Below the pieces are notes generated by a model. The model was not told the origin of the DNA, made no database searches, and saw only the letters and a program-made list of their open reading frames with translations. The translations under genes were made by a program, and so were the position numbers. DNA of 36,190 nt, taken from NCBI GenBank assembly GCA_964626205.1, contig CAZVED010000007.1, positions 1 through 36,190 of the forward strand. The letters are read 5' to 3'. The stretch comes from CAZVED01 sp964626205 (lineage in GTDB: Bacteria > Patescibacteriota > Patescibacteriia > SG8-24). Shown here piece after piece: positions 8,589-16,183 of the stretch. Positions within the stretch are counted from its first letter, which is position 1. Each line of letters begins with the position of its first letter.

Positions 8589-11500
8589 TTAAACTCTGCG
8601 AACCGCGACAGAAACCTTCCCATCCGCATTCTCGACCTCGGCACCTCCCTCTCCCACCGTACCCGCTTCCATTCCATCAGCGCGGACATCGGCAGCCAGC
8701 ACTGCGCCATGCTCGGCAAAGACCTCGTTCCAGAACGCGCTCTCAGTCATGTACGTCACGATGACGCGATCGGCGGGAGTGAGACCTGCCTGCTTGCGGA
8801 GGTCGTTGATGGTACGGGTGAGCTCACGGACAGCACCACGCTTACGAAGGTCAGGCGTCAGCTCAGTGTCGAGCTCTATGGTCATTGTACCATCCTTAGT
8901 AAGCACGGTCTCAGCGACGTCCACATTAAGCTCATCCGCGACGATAGCACGCATCCAATCTTCGAACGGAACGGTCGCGGTGACCGTCGCCTTGGCGAGC
9001 ACCTGACGAACCGGCATACCGACTGCAGCGCGGCGCTCCAAGCCTGCAGACGCAGCCTTGCGAACGACATCCATGCTGGACACGAGCTCTGCATCCGTGA
9101 ACGCCGCAAGCTCCTCCGACGGCCATACCGCAAGATGAACGGACTCCTCTACTCCCCCCGTTTCCTTATAGAGCGCCTCTGCAAGGAACGGAACGTACGG
9201 CGCCATGAGCAGTGAGAGCTTATGCAACACGAATCCGAGCGTTGCCACGGCCTCACTACGAACAGCAACATCGGCATCCTTGAAACGGTCGCGGCTGCGG
9301 CGGACGTACCACGTAGAGAGGTCGTTCACGAACTCGCCGATAGCGCGACCCGAGTCGACGACGTCGTACGTTTCGAGGCCGCTAGTAACTTTTGCCGACA
9401 ACTCAGCAAGCTTGGCGAGAATCCAACGGTCGAGGACATTCTTGGATGTCGGTACGCTTATGACGTCCGTCGCGCTCTCGCTCTTGAACATCTGCCAGAA
9501 CGTCAGCACGTTCCATAAAATGAGGAACACCTTCTTTGTGACCTCCTCCACACCCTTTTCATCAAACCGCTTCGGCTCGCCCGGCTGGTTCACGGTGAAG
9601 AAGTAGAACCGAATCGCATCAGCACCATGCTTGTCGAACATGAGCCACGGGTCCACGACGTTGCCTTTGGACTTCGACATCTTCTGCCCCTTGGCGTCGA
9701 GCACATGGCCGAGACAGATGACATTCTTGTACGGTGGTTCCTCACGTCCCGTAAGCGCGGAAACGGCGAGCAACGTGTAGAACCATCCGCGCGTCTGGTC
9801 GATAGCCTCAGCGATGAAGTCTGCCGGCCAGTTCGTGGCAGCTTTCCCTTCCACGCGTGCAGCGTTCTCCATCGGGTAGTGCCACTGCGCCAACGGCATG
9901 GCACCCGAATCGAACCAAACATCGATGACGTCTTTTTCGCGCTCCATGGAGCCTCCGCACTTGTCGCAAGCGACATGAACCTCGTCGATGTACGGGCGGT
10001 GCACATCCACTTCGCCGAGCTCGTCGTACGGCGCGTTCTTGAACAGCGGCAGCTCAATGAACTGTCCGGTGTGGTTGTAGTGCGGCCAATTCAAAATCTC
10101 GTCCTTGGAGAGACCTCGATACATCGTCTGTAGCATCCAGAGCGGATCGCCATGGCTCACGATAAGGATGTTCTTGCCGTGATACGTCGCCTCGAGCTCC
10201 TTCATGAAAGCGTTCATGCGGCGACGCACATCGTTCAGCGTCTCTTCCGCGCCATCGGCCTTTTCGGCGAGCCGATCAAGCTTGGTACGCGCTTCTTCAT
10301 ACGCGGACACCGGACCGCCATTGAAGCTGCCGAAGGCGATCTCACGCAGGCGTTTATCGAAAGTGATCGACATGTCACCGAGCCCCTTCGCGATGATCTC
10401 CGCGGTCTCCTTGGTGCGCAAAAGATCGGACGCGAAAATCATGTCGATCTTCTTATCCTTGAGCAGCACTGCCGCCTCCGCGACCTGGCCGCGGCCCTTT
10501 TCCGTGAGGTGGAACTCGCCCGGCTCTGGCCAGGAACTCAGAGTACCGGACGCGTTCGTCTCGGCCTCACCGTGCCGCTGCAGGAAATACGTGTTACGTG
10601 GCAAACGTTTCTCTTCGAGCTCGGCAAGCGAACCGATGACCGTCTTGCCGTCGCAGCCCTGCGCTTCGCACGTCCATACTGGAAGCGGCGTGCCCCAATA
10701 GCGCTCGCGCGACAGCGCCCAGTCCTTCACACCGCGCAGCCACTCGCCGAACCGACCTTCCTTGATGTGCTCCGGGGTCCAGGTAATGCCCTCGCGGTTG
10801 ATATCGTCGAGCTTCGCGCGCATGTCTTCCATGCGGATGTACCACGACGACTTCGCGTAGTAGAGCAACGGCGTTCCGCAGCGCCAGCAGAATGGGTAGG
10901 AGTGCTTGTACCGCTCATCCTTATAAAGTAAGTCGCGCTCTTTGAGGTCCGCACGGATGTCTTCGTCGGCCTTCTTGAAAAACCGACCCTTGCCCGGCAC
11001 GTCGGCCGTCACCATGGCGGTGTTGTCGACCGTGTGCAACGTCGGGAGCTTTGCGCTCTTACCGAGCGCAGCATCATCTTCGCCGTACGCGGGAGCAATA
11101 TGCACGATACCGGTGCCGTCCGCCGTAGAAACGAACTCCGCCGCATGGACCTTGTACGCGTTCACCTGCGAACCATCCGCCTGCTCAGGCAGCGTCGCAT
11201 AAAGCGGCTCGTAGCTCATACCGACGAGCTCGCTCCCCTTTTTCGTCTCCACGACCTCGTACGCGCCGTCGATCTTGCCGAGCAAGGCTTCCGCAAGGAT
11301 GAAAGTTTCGCCGGATTCCGAAAAACGAACGACTGCATACGTCACATCCGCACCGACCGCAAGCGCAACGTTCGCTGGCAGCGTCCAAGGCGTTGTCGTC
11401 CAAACGAGGAAGAACGTCTTGTCCTCTCCCAATACCGCGAACTTTACGAACACCGACGGATCCTCCGTATCCTTGTATCCCTGAGCAAGTTCATGCGACG

Positions 11501-12053
11501 ACAATGATGTCACGCAGCGCGGGCAATGCGGCGTGATGCGGAATCCTTTGTAGAGACGGTTATTCGCATCGATTGTCTTGAGCACGGACCACACCGACTC
11601 CACGTAGCCGTTCTCGTAGGTGACATACGGATCGTTCAAGTCGACCCAGAACGCGGTGCGTGCGGTCATCTTTTCCCAGAGGTCGCGGTACTGCCATACC
11701 GACTCCTTGCACTTGCGGTTGAACGCCGCAACGCCGTAGTCCTCGATGTCCTGCTTCTTCGTGAACCCGAGCTCCTTCTCAACTTGCAGCTCGACCGGAA
11801 GCCCGTGCGTGTCCCATCCGGCCTTTCTATCTATATGGAAGCCCTGCATGGTCCGGAACCGCAGAATGACATCCTTGAACGCGCGTGTGAGTACGTGATG
11901 AATGCCCGGCTTGCCGTTGGCGGTCGGAGGACCTTCAAAAAAAACAAAGTTTCCTTTCGGAGATTCCTTTGCGAGAACCTTGCGGAAGACATCGTTTTCT
12001 TCCCACGCTTTCAGCTGTTCTTCTTCGATGGTCGGGAGGTGGAATCGAGGCAT
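8589..12053 (-). CDS. ileS: Isoleucyl-tRNA synthetase with an inserted histidine-phosphatase domain
   Basis: A 1154-residue class I synthetase that charges tRNA-Ile. The catalytic Rossmann fold holds ANGKPGIHHVLTRAFKD, the PGIHH form of the HIGH motif (H52, H53) known from eukaryote-type IleRS, then GWDTHGLPVE, the WTTTPWTLPAN editing region, DVIDVWFDSGAMP and KMSKS (791-795). Between GTPLPVW...SLAELEEKR and DVHRPYIDEV (residues about 488-680) lies a complete phosphoglycerate-mutase-like domain: RHG at 493-495, LTEKG, SDLLRTKETAE, LREIAFGSFNG and SHGD with H634. Without it the length would be about 960, normal for IleRS. The reading frame is unbroken across both junctions. Start MPRFHLPTIEE is chosen because the upstream in-frame codons overlap a promoter whose -10 ends 7 nt before it. 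No SD is present. Confidence 0.95.
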   Translation of the reverse strand: MPRFHLPTIEEEQLKAWEENDVFRKVLAKESPKGNFVFFEGPPTANGKPGIHHVLTRAFKDVILRFRTMQGFHIDRKAGWDTHGLPVELQVEKELGFTKKQDIEDYGVAAFNRKCKESVWQYRDLWEKMTARTAFWVDLNDPYVTYENGYVESVWSVLKTIDANNRLYKGFRITPHCPRCVTSLSSHELAQGYKDTEDPSVFVKFAVLGEDKTFFLVWTTTPWTLPANVALAVGADVTYAVVRFSESGETFILAEALLGKIDGAYEVVETKKGSELVGMSYEPLYATLPEQADGSQVNAYKVHAAEFVSTADGTGIVHIAPAYGEDDAALGKSAKLPTLHTVDNTAMVTADVPGKGRFFKKADEDIRADLKERDLLYKDERYKHSYPFCWRCGTPLLYYAKSSWYIRMEDMRAKLDDINREGITWTPEHIKEGRFGEWLRGVKDWALSRERYWGTPLPVWTCEAQGCDGKTVIGSLAELEEKRLPRNTYFLQRHGEAETNASGTLSSWPEPGEFHLTEKGRGQVAEAAVLLKDKKIDMIFASDLLRTKETAEIIAKGLGDMSITFDKRLREIAFGSFNGGPVSAYEEARTKLDRLAEKADGAEETLNDVRRRMNAFMKELEATYHGKNILIVSHGDPLWMLQTMYRGLSKDEILNWPHYNHTGQFIELPLFKNAPYDELGEVDVHRPYIDEVHVACDKCGGSMEREKDVIDVWFDSGAMPLAQWHYPMENAARVEGKAATNWPADFIAEAIDQTRGWFYTLLAVSALTGREEPPYKNVICLGHVLDAKGQKMSKSKGNVVDPWLMFDKHGADAIRFYFFTVNQPGEPKRFDEKGVEEVTKKVFLILWNVLTFWQMFKSESATDVISVPTSKNVLDRWILAKLAELSAKVTSGLETYDVVDSGRAIGEFVNDLSTWYVRRSRDRFKDADVAVRSEAVATLGFVLHKLSLLMAPYVPFLAEALYKETGGVEESVHLAVWPSEELAAFTDAELVSSMDVVRKAASAGLERRAAVGMPVRQVLAKATVTATVPFEDWMRAIVADELNVDVAETVLTKDGTMTIELDTELTPDLRKRGAVRELTRTINDLRKQAGLTPADRVIVTYMTESAFWNEVFAEHGAVLAADVRADGMEAGTVGEGGAEVENADGKVSVAVRRV

Positions 12054-12060
12054 ATACCGC

Positions 12061-12089
12061 AATGTAGCCTTATTTAAGCGGGAAATCAA
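12061..12089 (-). promoter_or_regulatory. ileS promoter with near-leaderless spacing
   Basis: TTGATT (12089-12084), 17-nt spacer, TACATT (12066-12061), then only 7 nt to the ATG at 12053. Transcription would start at or within a few bases of the start codon. Confidence 0.7.
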
Positions 12090-12104
12090 GAGCCGGAATA
12101 AAAA

Positions 12105-12135
12105 CATCCCCGAGCCACACGTGTGGTTCGGGGAT
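12105..12135 (-). terminator. Intrinsic terminator of the 113-aa membrane protein gene
   Basis: Near-perfect hairpin with outer stem ATCCCCGA/TCGGGGAT and inner CCACA/TGTGG. On the minus strand it runs into GTTTTTATT, so it ends the upstream small gene just before the ileS promoter. Confidence 0.85.
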
Positions 12136-12140
12136 TCGCC

Positions 12141-12482
12141 TTAAAGGCCGTGTTTCTTGCGCTCGATTTGCTCTGCGTACGTTTCCGGGGGTGCGGCAGG
12201 GTCTTCCGCAAGCTGCTTCTTGCGCAGACGGATGGCTTCACGCTTCTGCCATGCCGCATGCTGACGTTCCTCATCCTTCCGATCCTCGCGTCGTTTTGCA
12301 GTGCCGCTATCGACGAGCAGTACGAGGAGCAGTACGAGCGCACCGCCGCCGCAGACCCACGGGACCATGGCGGAGACATGCGGCGGAAGCGACGGCAGTG
12401 ACCTCGGGCCGCCCATGGCAGCGTTCACCAAGCCGAGCATGAACATCAGGAAAAAAACGGTAAAAATCGTATTCCTCTCCAT
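12141..12482 (-). CDS. Small two-helix membrane protein, function unknown
   Basis: 113 residues. An N-terminal hydrophobic segment (TIFTVFFLMFMLGLVNAAMGG, about 5-25) could be a membrane helix or signal anchor. A short Pro/Ser loop leads to a second helix (MVPWVCGGGALVLLLVLLV, about 38-57). The remaining half is strongly charged (KRREDRKDEERQHAAWQKREAIRLRKK) and probably a cytoplasmic helix. The start MERNTIF is set by a strong SD (GAAGGAGGTG) 7 nt upstream; longer upstream frames run into the promoter at 12511-12539. The gene has its own promoter and terminator. I do not recognise a family. It resembles in plan the other small genes at 12587, 33802, 34239 and 35087. Confidence 0.75.
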   Translation of the reverse strand: MERNTIFTVFFLMFMLGLVNAAMGGPRSLPSLPPHVSAMVPWVCGGGALVLLLVLLVDSGTAKRREDRKDEERQHAAWQKREAIRLRKKQLAEDPAAPPETYAEQIERKKHGL

Positions 12483-12510
12483 GAAGACACCTCCTTCAGG
12501 GAACCTTCGG

Positions 12511-12539
12511 ACCGTAGCCGAAAAAAGCGAAGATGTCAA
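12511..12539 (-). promoter_or_regulatory. Promoter of the 113-aa membrane protein gene
   Basis: TTGACA (12539-12534), 17-nt spacer, TACGGT (12516-12511), about 28 nt before the ATG at 12482. Confidence 0.8.
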
Positions 12540-12558
12540 CCATCATGGGGTACGAAAA

Positions 12559-12580
12559 AACGGTCGCAAGAGCGACCGTT
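12559..12580 (-). terminator. Intrinsic terminator of the 140-aa gene
   Basis: Stem AACGGTCGC/GCGACCGTT (12559-12567 with 12572-12580), tetraloop, followed on the minus strand by six T. It lies 7 nt past the stop codon of the upstream gene. Confidence 0.92.
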
Positions 12581-12586
12581 CGACAT

Positions 12587-13009
12587 TCATGTTGCAGACT
12601 TGCGCGAGCGACGCGCCTTCTTTCGCGTCGGCGCCTCCGGCCCCTCGTCGCTGGAAGCATCGGCGGCAGCTGCGGCCTCGAGGCTCGTATCAAGCTCGGC
12701 CAAGAGACGGTCGCGGAGTTTGGCGTACTCCGACCCTTTGTCCTTGTCGGTAATACCTTCAAGTGCGGAGAGTTGTTCGAGCTGCTTCAGCAGCTCCATG
12801 CGGTGTCGATGGCGCTGCTCTGCGACCTCCTGCTGCTGGCGATGCTCTGCTTCGTCCTCCTTGCGGGCAGCGCGACGCTTGAGCGCCTCCTTGACCATGT
12901 CGCTAATTGCACCCTCACTACAGCACTCGACCGCCAAAAGGCTGATGACGACAAGCGTGGCGATGGAGGCGATACCTCCTCCGATAAGGCGTACGAGTTC
13001 GAGGAACAT
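12587..13009 (-). CDS. Small membrane protein with coiled-coil tail, function unknown
   Basis: 140 residues. One N-terminal membrane helix (LIGGGIASIATLVVISLLAVECC, about 8-30) is followed by a long amphipathic, charged region (KEALKRRAARKEDEAEHRQQQEVAEQ, about 41-66) that should form a coiled coil. A low-complexity Ala/acidic stretch and a basic tail (RKKARRSRKSAT) close it. The likely topology is a short exposed N-terminus with a cytoplasmic coiled coil; the basic end might touch nucleic acid or the membrane surface, which is inference only. Strong SD (AGGGAGGTGAGG), own promoter (13049-13077) and own terminator. No family recognised. Confidence 0.75.
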   Translation of the reverse strand: MFLELVRLIGGGIASIATLVVISLLAVECCSEGAISDMVKEALKRRAARKEDEAEHRQQQEVAEQRHRHRMELLKQLEQLSALEGITDKDKGSEYAKLRDRLLAELDTSLEAAAAADASSDEGPEAPTRKKARRSRKSAT

Positions 13010-13048
13010 TCCTCACCTCCCTGAAAAGACCGCTATCTTTGCGACAAA

Positions 13049-13077
13049 AACCTATCAGCACTTGCGGTGACCGTCAA
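13049..13077 (-). promoter_or_regulatory. Promoter of the 140-aa gene
   Basis: TTGACG (13077-13072), 17-nt spacer, TAGGTT (13054-13049). It lies back to back with the rpiB promoter, so the two transcripts diverge. Confidence 0.75.
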
Positions 13078-13096
13078 GGCTCGAATCGCGCCCATG

Positions 13097-13137
13097 TGCT
13101 ATACTGGAATCGGAATTCTTAAGGTGGAAACGCCACC
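13097..13137 (+). promoter_or_regulatory. Extended -10 promoter and leader hairpin of rpiB-rpe
   Basis: TGCTATACT (TG 13097-13098, TATACT 13100-13105) is an extended -10 element. In the short leader GGTGG and CCACC (13123-13127 with 13133-13137) form a small hairpin ending 11 nt before the ATG. The GGTGG is too far from the start codon to act as an SD. Confidence 0.6.
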
Positions 13138-13148
13138 GTGACGAGCCT

Positions 13149-13601
13149 ATGCTCATCTATCTCGCCTCCGACCATGCCGGCGTGAAACTCAAGAACACGG
13201 TGAAGGCCGAGCTCGTTCGGCTCGGACACCATGTCGTCGACGCAGGTGCGTACGACGGAAAAGATAAAGACGACGACTATCCGGATTTCGTGCTTCCCGC
13301 AGTAGAGGCCGCGGTACGCGACAAAGCACGCGCTATTGTGTTCGGCGGCTCCGGCATCGGCGAATGTATCGCGGCCAACAAGATCCGCGGCGCTCGCTGC
13401 GCCACGGCCTACGACGCCTACACCGCGCGCATGTCCCGCAAGGACAACGACGCGAACGTACTCGCACTCGGCGGACGAACCATCACCAAGGACGCCAAGC
13501 TTGCGCTGCGGCTTGTGAAGATCTGGCTCTCGACGCCGTTCTCGGGTGCCGCGCGCCATGTGCGTCGCCTCAAGAAAATCGCCTCCTATGAGCGAAAATA
13601 A
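13149..13601 (+). CDS. rpiB: Ribose-5-phosphate isomerase B
   Basis: A 150-residue RpiB/LacAB-fold isomerase that interconverts ribose 5-phosphate and ribulose 5-phosphate in the non-oxidative pentose phosphate pathway. SDHAG at 7-11 binds the sugar phosphate. YPDF, the AANKIRGARCA stretch and SRKDNDANVLALGGR are family-specific. The usual catalytic Cys of the E. coli type is absent: the loop reads GGSGIGE (66-72), so the base is probably Glu72, as known for the Mycobacterium-type enzyme. The gene overlaps rpe by 14 nt, so the two are coupled. No SD is evident before the ATG. Confidence 0.93.
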   Translation: MLIYLASDHAGVKLKNTVKAELVRLGHHVVDAGAYDGKDKDDDYPDFVLPAVEAAVRDKARAIVFGGSGIGECIAANKIRGARCATAYDAYTARMSRKDNDANVLALGGRTITKDAKLALRLVKIWLSTPFSGAARHVRRLKKIASYERK

Positions 13602-14232
13602 GGCAGGTCACGTCGTCATTCCCGCGATCCTCGCGCATTCCGAAGAAACGTTCCGCGCGAAGATTGAGCGCGTCCGTCCGCTCGGCGTTATGGTGCAAAT
13701 TGACGTCATGGATGGCACGTTCGTCGACAACACGAGCTGGGCCGACCCTGCACTCGTACCGGACATCCTTGCCGGACTCCCGTTCGAAGTACACCTGATG
13801 ACCGATCATCCGGAACGCCACATCGTCGAATGGCTGCATGCGGGTGCCGAACGTATCTGGTTCCACATCGAAGCGACGACTGACCCGCATGCCGTCATCA
13901 CGGCAGCCGGCGGTGATGTCGGAAAGATCGGTGTTGCGCTCAACCCGGGAACACCTTGTTCTGTACTCAACTCCACGATTCGCGCGCTGCAACGTGTGCT
14001 CGTCATGGGTGTAGAGCCTGGATGGAGCGGTCAGACGTTCAAACCGGAAGCGCTGGAACACATCGCGATGATTGCCAAAAACTGTCCGGAAACGCACATC
14101 GTCGTGGACGGCGGAGTGAACGAGGTGAACGTCGCAAGCATCCGTGCGGCCGGAGCGCACGAGGTCGTCGTCGGCTCAGCACTGACCGACGCAGAAGACC
14201 CGAGAGCCGCTTACGAAACATTCACGGCATGA
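13588..14232 (+). CDS. rpe: Ribulose-phosphate 3-epimerase family protein
   Basis: 214 residues, a TIM barrel of Rpe length. Rpe interconverts ribulose 5-phosphate and xylulose 5-phosphate using a metal held by two His and two Asp. Here IDVMDG (D39, D42), VHLM (His about 71), the phosphate-binding LVMGVEPGWSGQTF and VVDGGV (Asp about 175) are all present. The position that is normally His in the HxDVMDG motif is Gln37, so one metal ligand is missing and the protein is generally divergent. The start MSENKAG is chosen inside the rpiB end (overlap of 14 nt); the longer frame would read back through rpiB. The rpiB-rpe-tkt context supports a pentose-phosphate role, but activity on another ketose phosphate is possible. 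Confidence 0.82.
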   Translation: MSENKAGHVVIPAILAHSEETFRAKIERVRPLGVMVQIDVMDGTFVDNTSWADPALVPDILAGLPFEVHLMTDHPERHIVEWLHAGAERIWFHIEATTDPHAVITAAGGDVGKIGVALNPGTPCSVLNSTIRALQRVLVMGVEPGWSGQTFKPEALEHIAMIAKNCPETHIVVDGGVNEVNVASIRAAGAHEVVVGSALTDAEDPRAAYETFTA

Positions 14233-14238
14233 GCAAAG

Positions 14239-14262
14239 GAGCGCCTCCGGGCGCTTCTTTCA
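14239..14262 (+). terminator. Weak intrinsic terminator after rpe
   Basis: Stem AGCGCC/GGCGCT (14240-14245 with 14250-14255), loop TCCG, followed by TCTTTC. The U tract is short, so read-through into the transketolase genes is likely. Confidence 0.55.
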
Positions 14263-14277
14263 AATAAGCTCAAAAAA

Positions 14278-14286
14278 TGCTATACT
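14278..14286 (+). promoter_or_regulatory. Extended -10 promoter for the transketolase operon
   Basis: TGCTATACT, nearly the same box as before rpiB, ending 28 nt before the ATG at 14315. No convincing -35 and no SD in the leader. Confidence 0.6.
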
Positions 14287-14314
14287 TACGGAAGTTGAAA
14301 CCGTACGAACCCTT

Positions 14315-15175
14315 ATGAGCCACATCCACGACGATAAGGTAGAGGAGCTCGAACTTAAGGCGACGGCCATCCGCCAAGACATCATCTCGATGCTCGTCGA
14401 GGCCGGCTCCGGCCACTCCGCCGGTCCGCTCGGCATGGCGGACGTCTTCACGGCGCTGTATTTCCACGTGCTGCACCACGAACCATCCAACCCGGAATGG
14501 GAAGATCGCGACCGTCTCATCCTTTCCTGCGGCCACATCTGCCCGGTCCGCTACGTCACAATGGCGCACGCTGGCTACTTCCCGAAAGCCGAGCTCTCAA
14601 CGCTCCGCAAGCTCGGCTCGCGCCTGCAAGGGCACCCAGAGCGGAAGATGCTCCCCGGCTCCGAAACCACTTCCGGACCGCTCGGTGAAGGTCTCGGACA
14701 AGCTGCTGGCATGGCATACGCCGCGCAACTGGACGGAAAGAAGTGGCGTACGTACTGCATCCTCTCCGACGGCGAGCATAATGAGGGGCTTCACTGGGAA
14801 GCCGTGATGTTCGCAAACAAGTACCGGCTCGACAACCTCACGGCAATCGTCGACCGCAACAACATCCAGATTGACGGAACCACGGAGACCATCATGCCGC
14901 TCGACTCGCTTCGGGCGAAGTACGAATCCTTCGGCTGGCACGTGCTCGAGATCGACGGCAACGACATCCGCGCGGTCATCGAAGCGACCAACCACGCCAA
15001 GGCCATCCACGAAAAGCCGACCGTCATCATCGCGAACACCATCCCCGGTCGCGGCGTCGACTTCATGGAGAACAACTACACTTGGCACGGCAAGCCACCG
15101 AAACCTGACGAAGCCAAGGATGCGCTCGCCAAGCTCCGCACACTCGATGGCAAGATCCGTTCCGAGCACGAATGA
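14315..15175 (+). CDS. Transketolase, N-terminal (thiamine diphosphate) subunit
   Basis: A 286-residue N-half transketolase. It carries GHSAGPLGMADVFTALYF (about 31-48), the pyrophosphate-binding and metal motif in LSDGEHNEGLHWEA (about 149-162) with NNIQ ending the metal loop, and LGEGLGQAAGMAYA. In the split form this subunit binds the diphosphate of thiamine diphosphate and pairs with the C-subunit encoded next. The enzyme moves two-carbon units between sugar phosphates, linking pentoses to fructose 6-phosphate and glyceraldehyde 3-phosphate. The C-subunit gene begins 13 nt downstream with no SD. Split transketolases occur in archaea, CPR and some other bacteria. Confusion with a split DXP synthase is unlikely given the flanking rpe and fba. 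Confidence 0.92.
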   Translation: MSHIHDDKVEELELKATAIRQDIISMLVEAGSGHSAGPLGMADVFTALYFHVLHHEPSNPEWEDRDRLILSCGHICPVRYVTMAHAGYFPKAELSTLRKLGSRLQGHPERKMLPGSETTSGPLGEGLGQAAGMAYAAQLDGKKWRTYCILSDGEHNEGLHWEAVMFANKYRLDNLTAIVDRNNIQIDGTTETIMPLDSLRAKYESFGWHVLEIDGNDIRAVIEATNHAKAIHEKPTVIIANTIPGRGVDFMENNYTWHGKPPKPDEAKDALAKLRTLDGKIRSEHE

Positions 15176-15188
15176 CCCGCACGCCACT

Positions 15189-16172
15189 ATGCTGAACAAC
15201 GACATGCATCTCATCGCAGACCTCGCCGCAGCGGCCAAAGTGCCGACCCGCGATGGGTTCGGCGAAGGTCTCGTGGAAGCAGGAGAAAAAGACGCAGACG
15301 TCATCGCGCTCTGCGCCGACCTCACGGAATCGACGCGCATGCTCCCCTTCAAGGAACGCTTCCCTGAGCGTTTCGTGCAGATGGGTATCGCCGAGCAACT
15401 CCTCGTCTCCGCGGCTGCCGGCATGGCGCTCGCGGGCAAGGTGCCGTTCATCGCTTCCTACGCGATGTTCTGCCCGGGACGCTCGTGGGAGCAGGTCCGT
15501 ACGAACATGGCGCTCAACGACACCAACGTAAAGATCGCCGGTGCGCACGCGGGCGTCTCCGTGGGCCCCGACGGTGCCACGCACCAGGCCGTGGAAGACA
15601 TCGCCATCATGCGCTGTATCCCGAACATGACGGTCGTCGTCCCTTGCGACGCACCGCAAACAAAGAAGGCCACGCTCGCAGTCGCAGCTGCTGTCGGTCC
15701 AGCGTACCTCCGTTTCGGTCGCGAAAAGTCCCCGGTCATCACGACCGAGGCGACGCCATTCGAGATCGGTAAGGCGCAGGTGTTCCGCAAAGGTGCGGAC
15801 GTCGCCATCGTCGCCTGCGGCATTCTCGTTGCCAACGCGTTGCAGGCGGCAGAAGAGCTCGCCAAGGACGGCATCGACTGCATGGTCGTCAACAACCACA
15901 CCATCAAACCCATGGACGAAGCCGGTGTCGTTGCGGCTGCCAAGACTTGCGGCGCGGTCGTCACCGTGGAAGAGCACCAAGTACAGGGCGGTATGGGCTC
16001 CCGCGTCGCAGAAATCCTCTCGCAAAAGTATCCAGTCCCTATGGAGTACGTCGGTATGCAGGATTGCTTCGGTGAATCCGGAACCGCCGACGAACTCATC
16101 GAGCATTTCGGTATGGGTGTTTCCTCCATCAAAGACGCCGTGCGACGTGCATTAGATCGCAAACTCTCCTAA
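15189..16172 (+). CDS. Transketolase, C-terminal subunit
   Basis: A 327-residue C-half with the pyrimidine-binding and C-terminal domains. ALCADLTESTRM (about 39-50) begins the PYR domain, and FVQMGIAEQLLVSAAAGMAL (about 63-82) holds the Glu that activates thiamine diphosphate. GVSVGPDGATHQAVEDIA and MTVVVPCDAPQ follow. The C-terminal Rossmann-like domain carries VAIVACGILVANALQAA and VVTVEEHQVQGGMGSRVAE. The start MLNNDMHL follows the N-subunit stop by 13 nt; longer in-frame upstream codons read antisense-like sequence through the N-subunit gene and were not used. It is followed 11 nt later by a PfkB kinase gene, so the operon continues. Confidence 0.93.
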   Translation: MLNNDMHLIADLAAAAKVPTRDGFGEGLVEAGEKDADVIALCADLTESTRMLPFKERFPERFVQMGIAEQLLVSAAAGMALAGKVPFIASYAMFCPGRSWEQVRTNMALNDTNVKIAGAHAGVSVGPDGATHQAVEDIAIMRCIPNMTVVVPCDAPQTKKATLAVAAAVGPAYLRFGREKSPVITTEATPFEIGKAQVFRKGADVAIVACGILVANALQAAEELAKDGIDCMVVNNHTIKPMDEAGVVAAAKTCGAVVTVEEHQVQGGMGSRVAEILSQKYPVPMEYVGMQDCFGESGTADELIEHFGMGVSSIKDAVRRALDRKLS

Positions 16173-16183
16173 CCCCGCTCCTC

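Noticed and set aside
8412..9215. 267-codon plus-strand frame opposite the end of ileS
   Set aside because: Antisense to the conserved anticodon-binding and C-terminal regions of IleRS, with no start signal.
14871..15188. Extended start for the transketolase C-subunit
   Set aside because: The added residues are an out-of-frame reading of the N-subunit gene (Ser/Arg/Thr-rich) with no family similarity.
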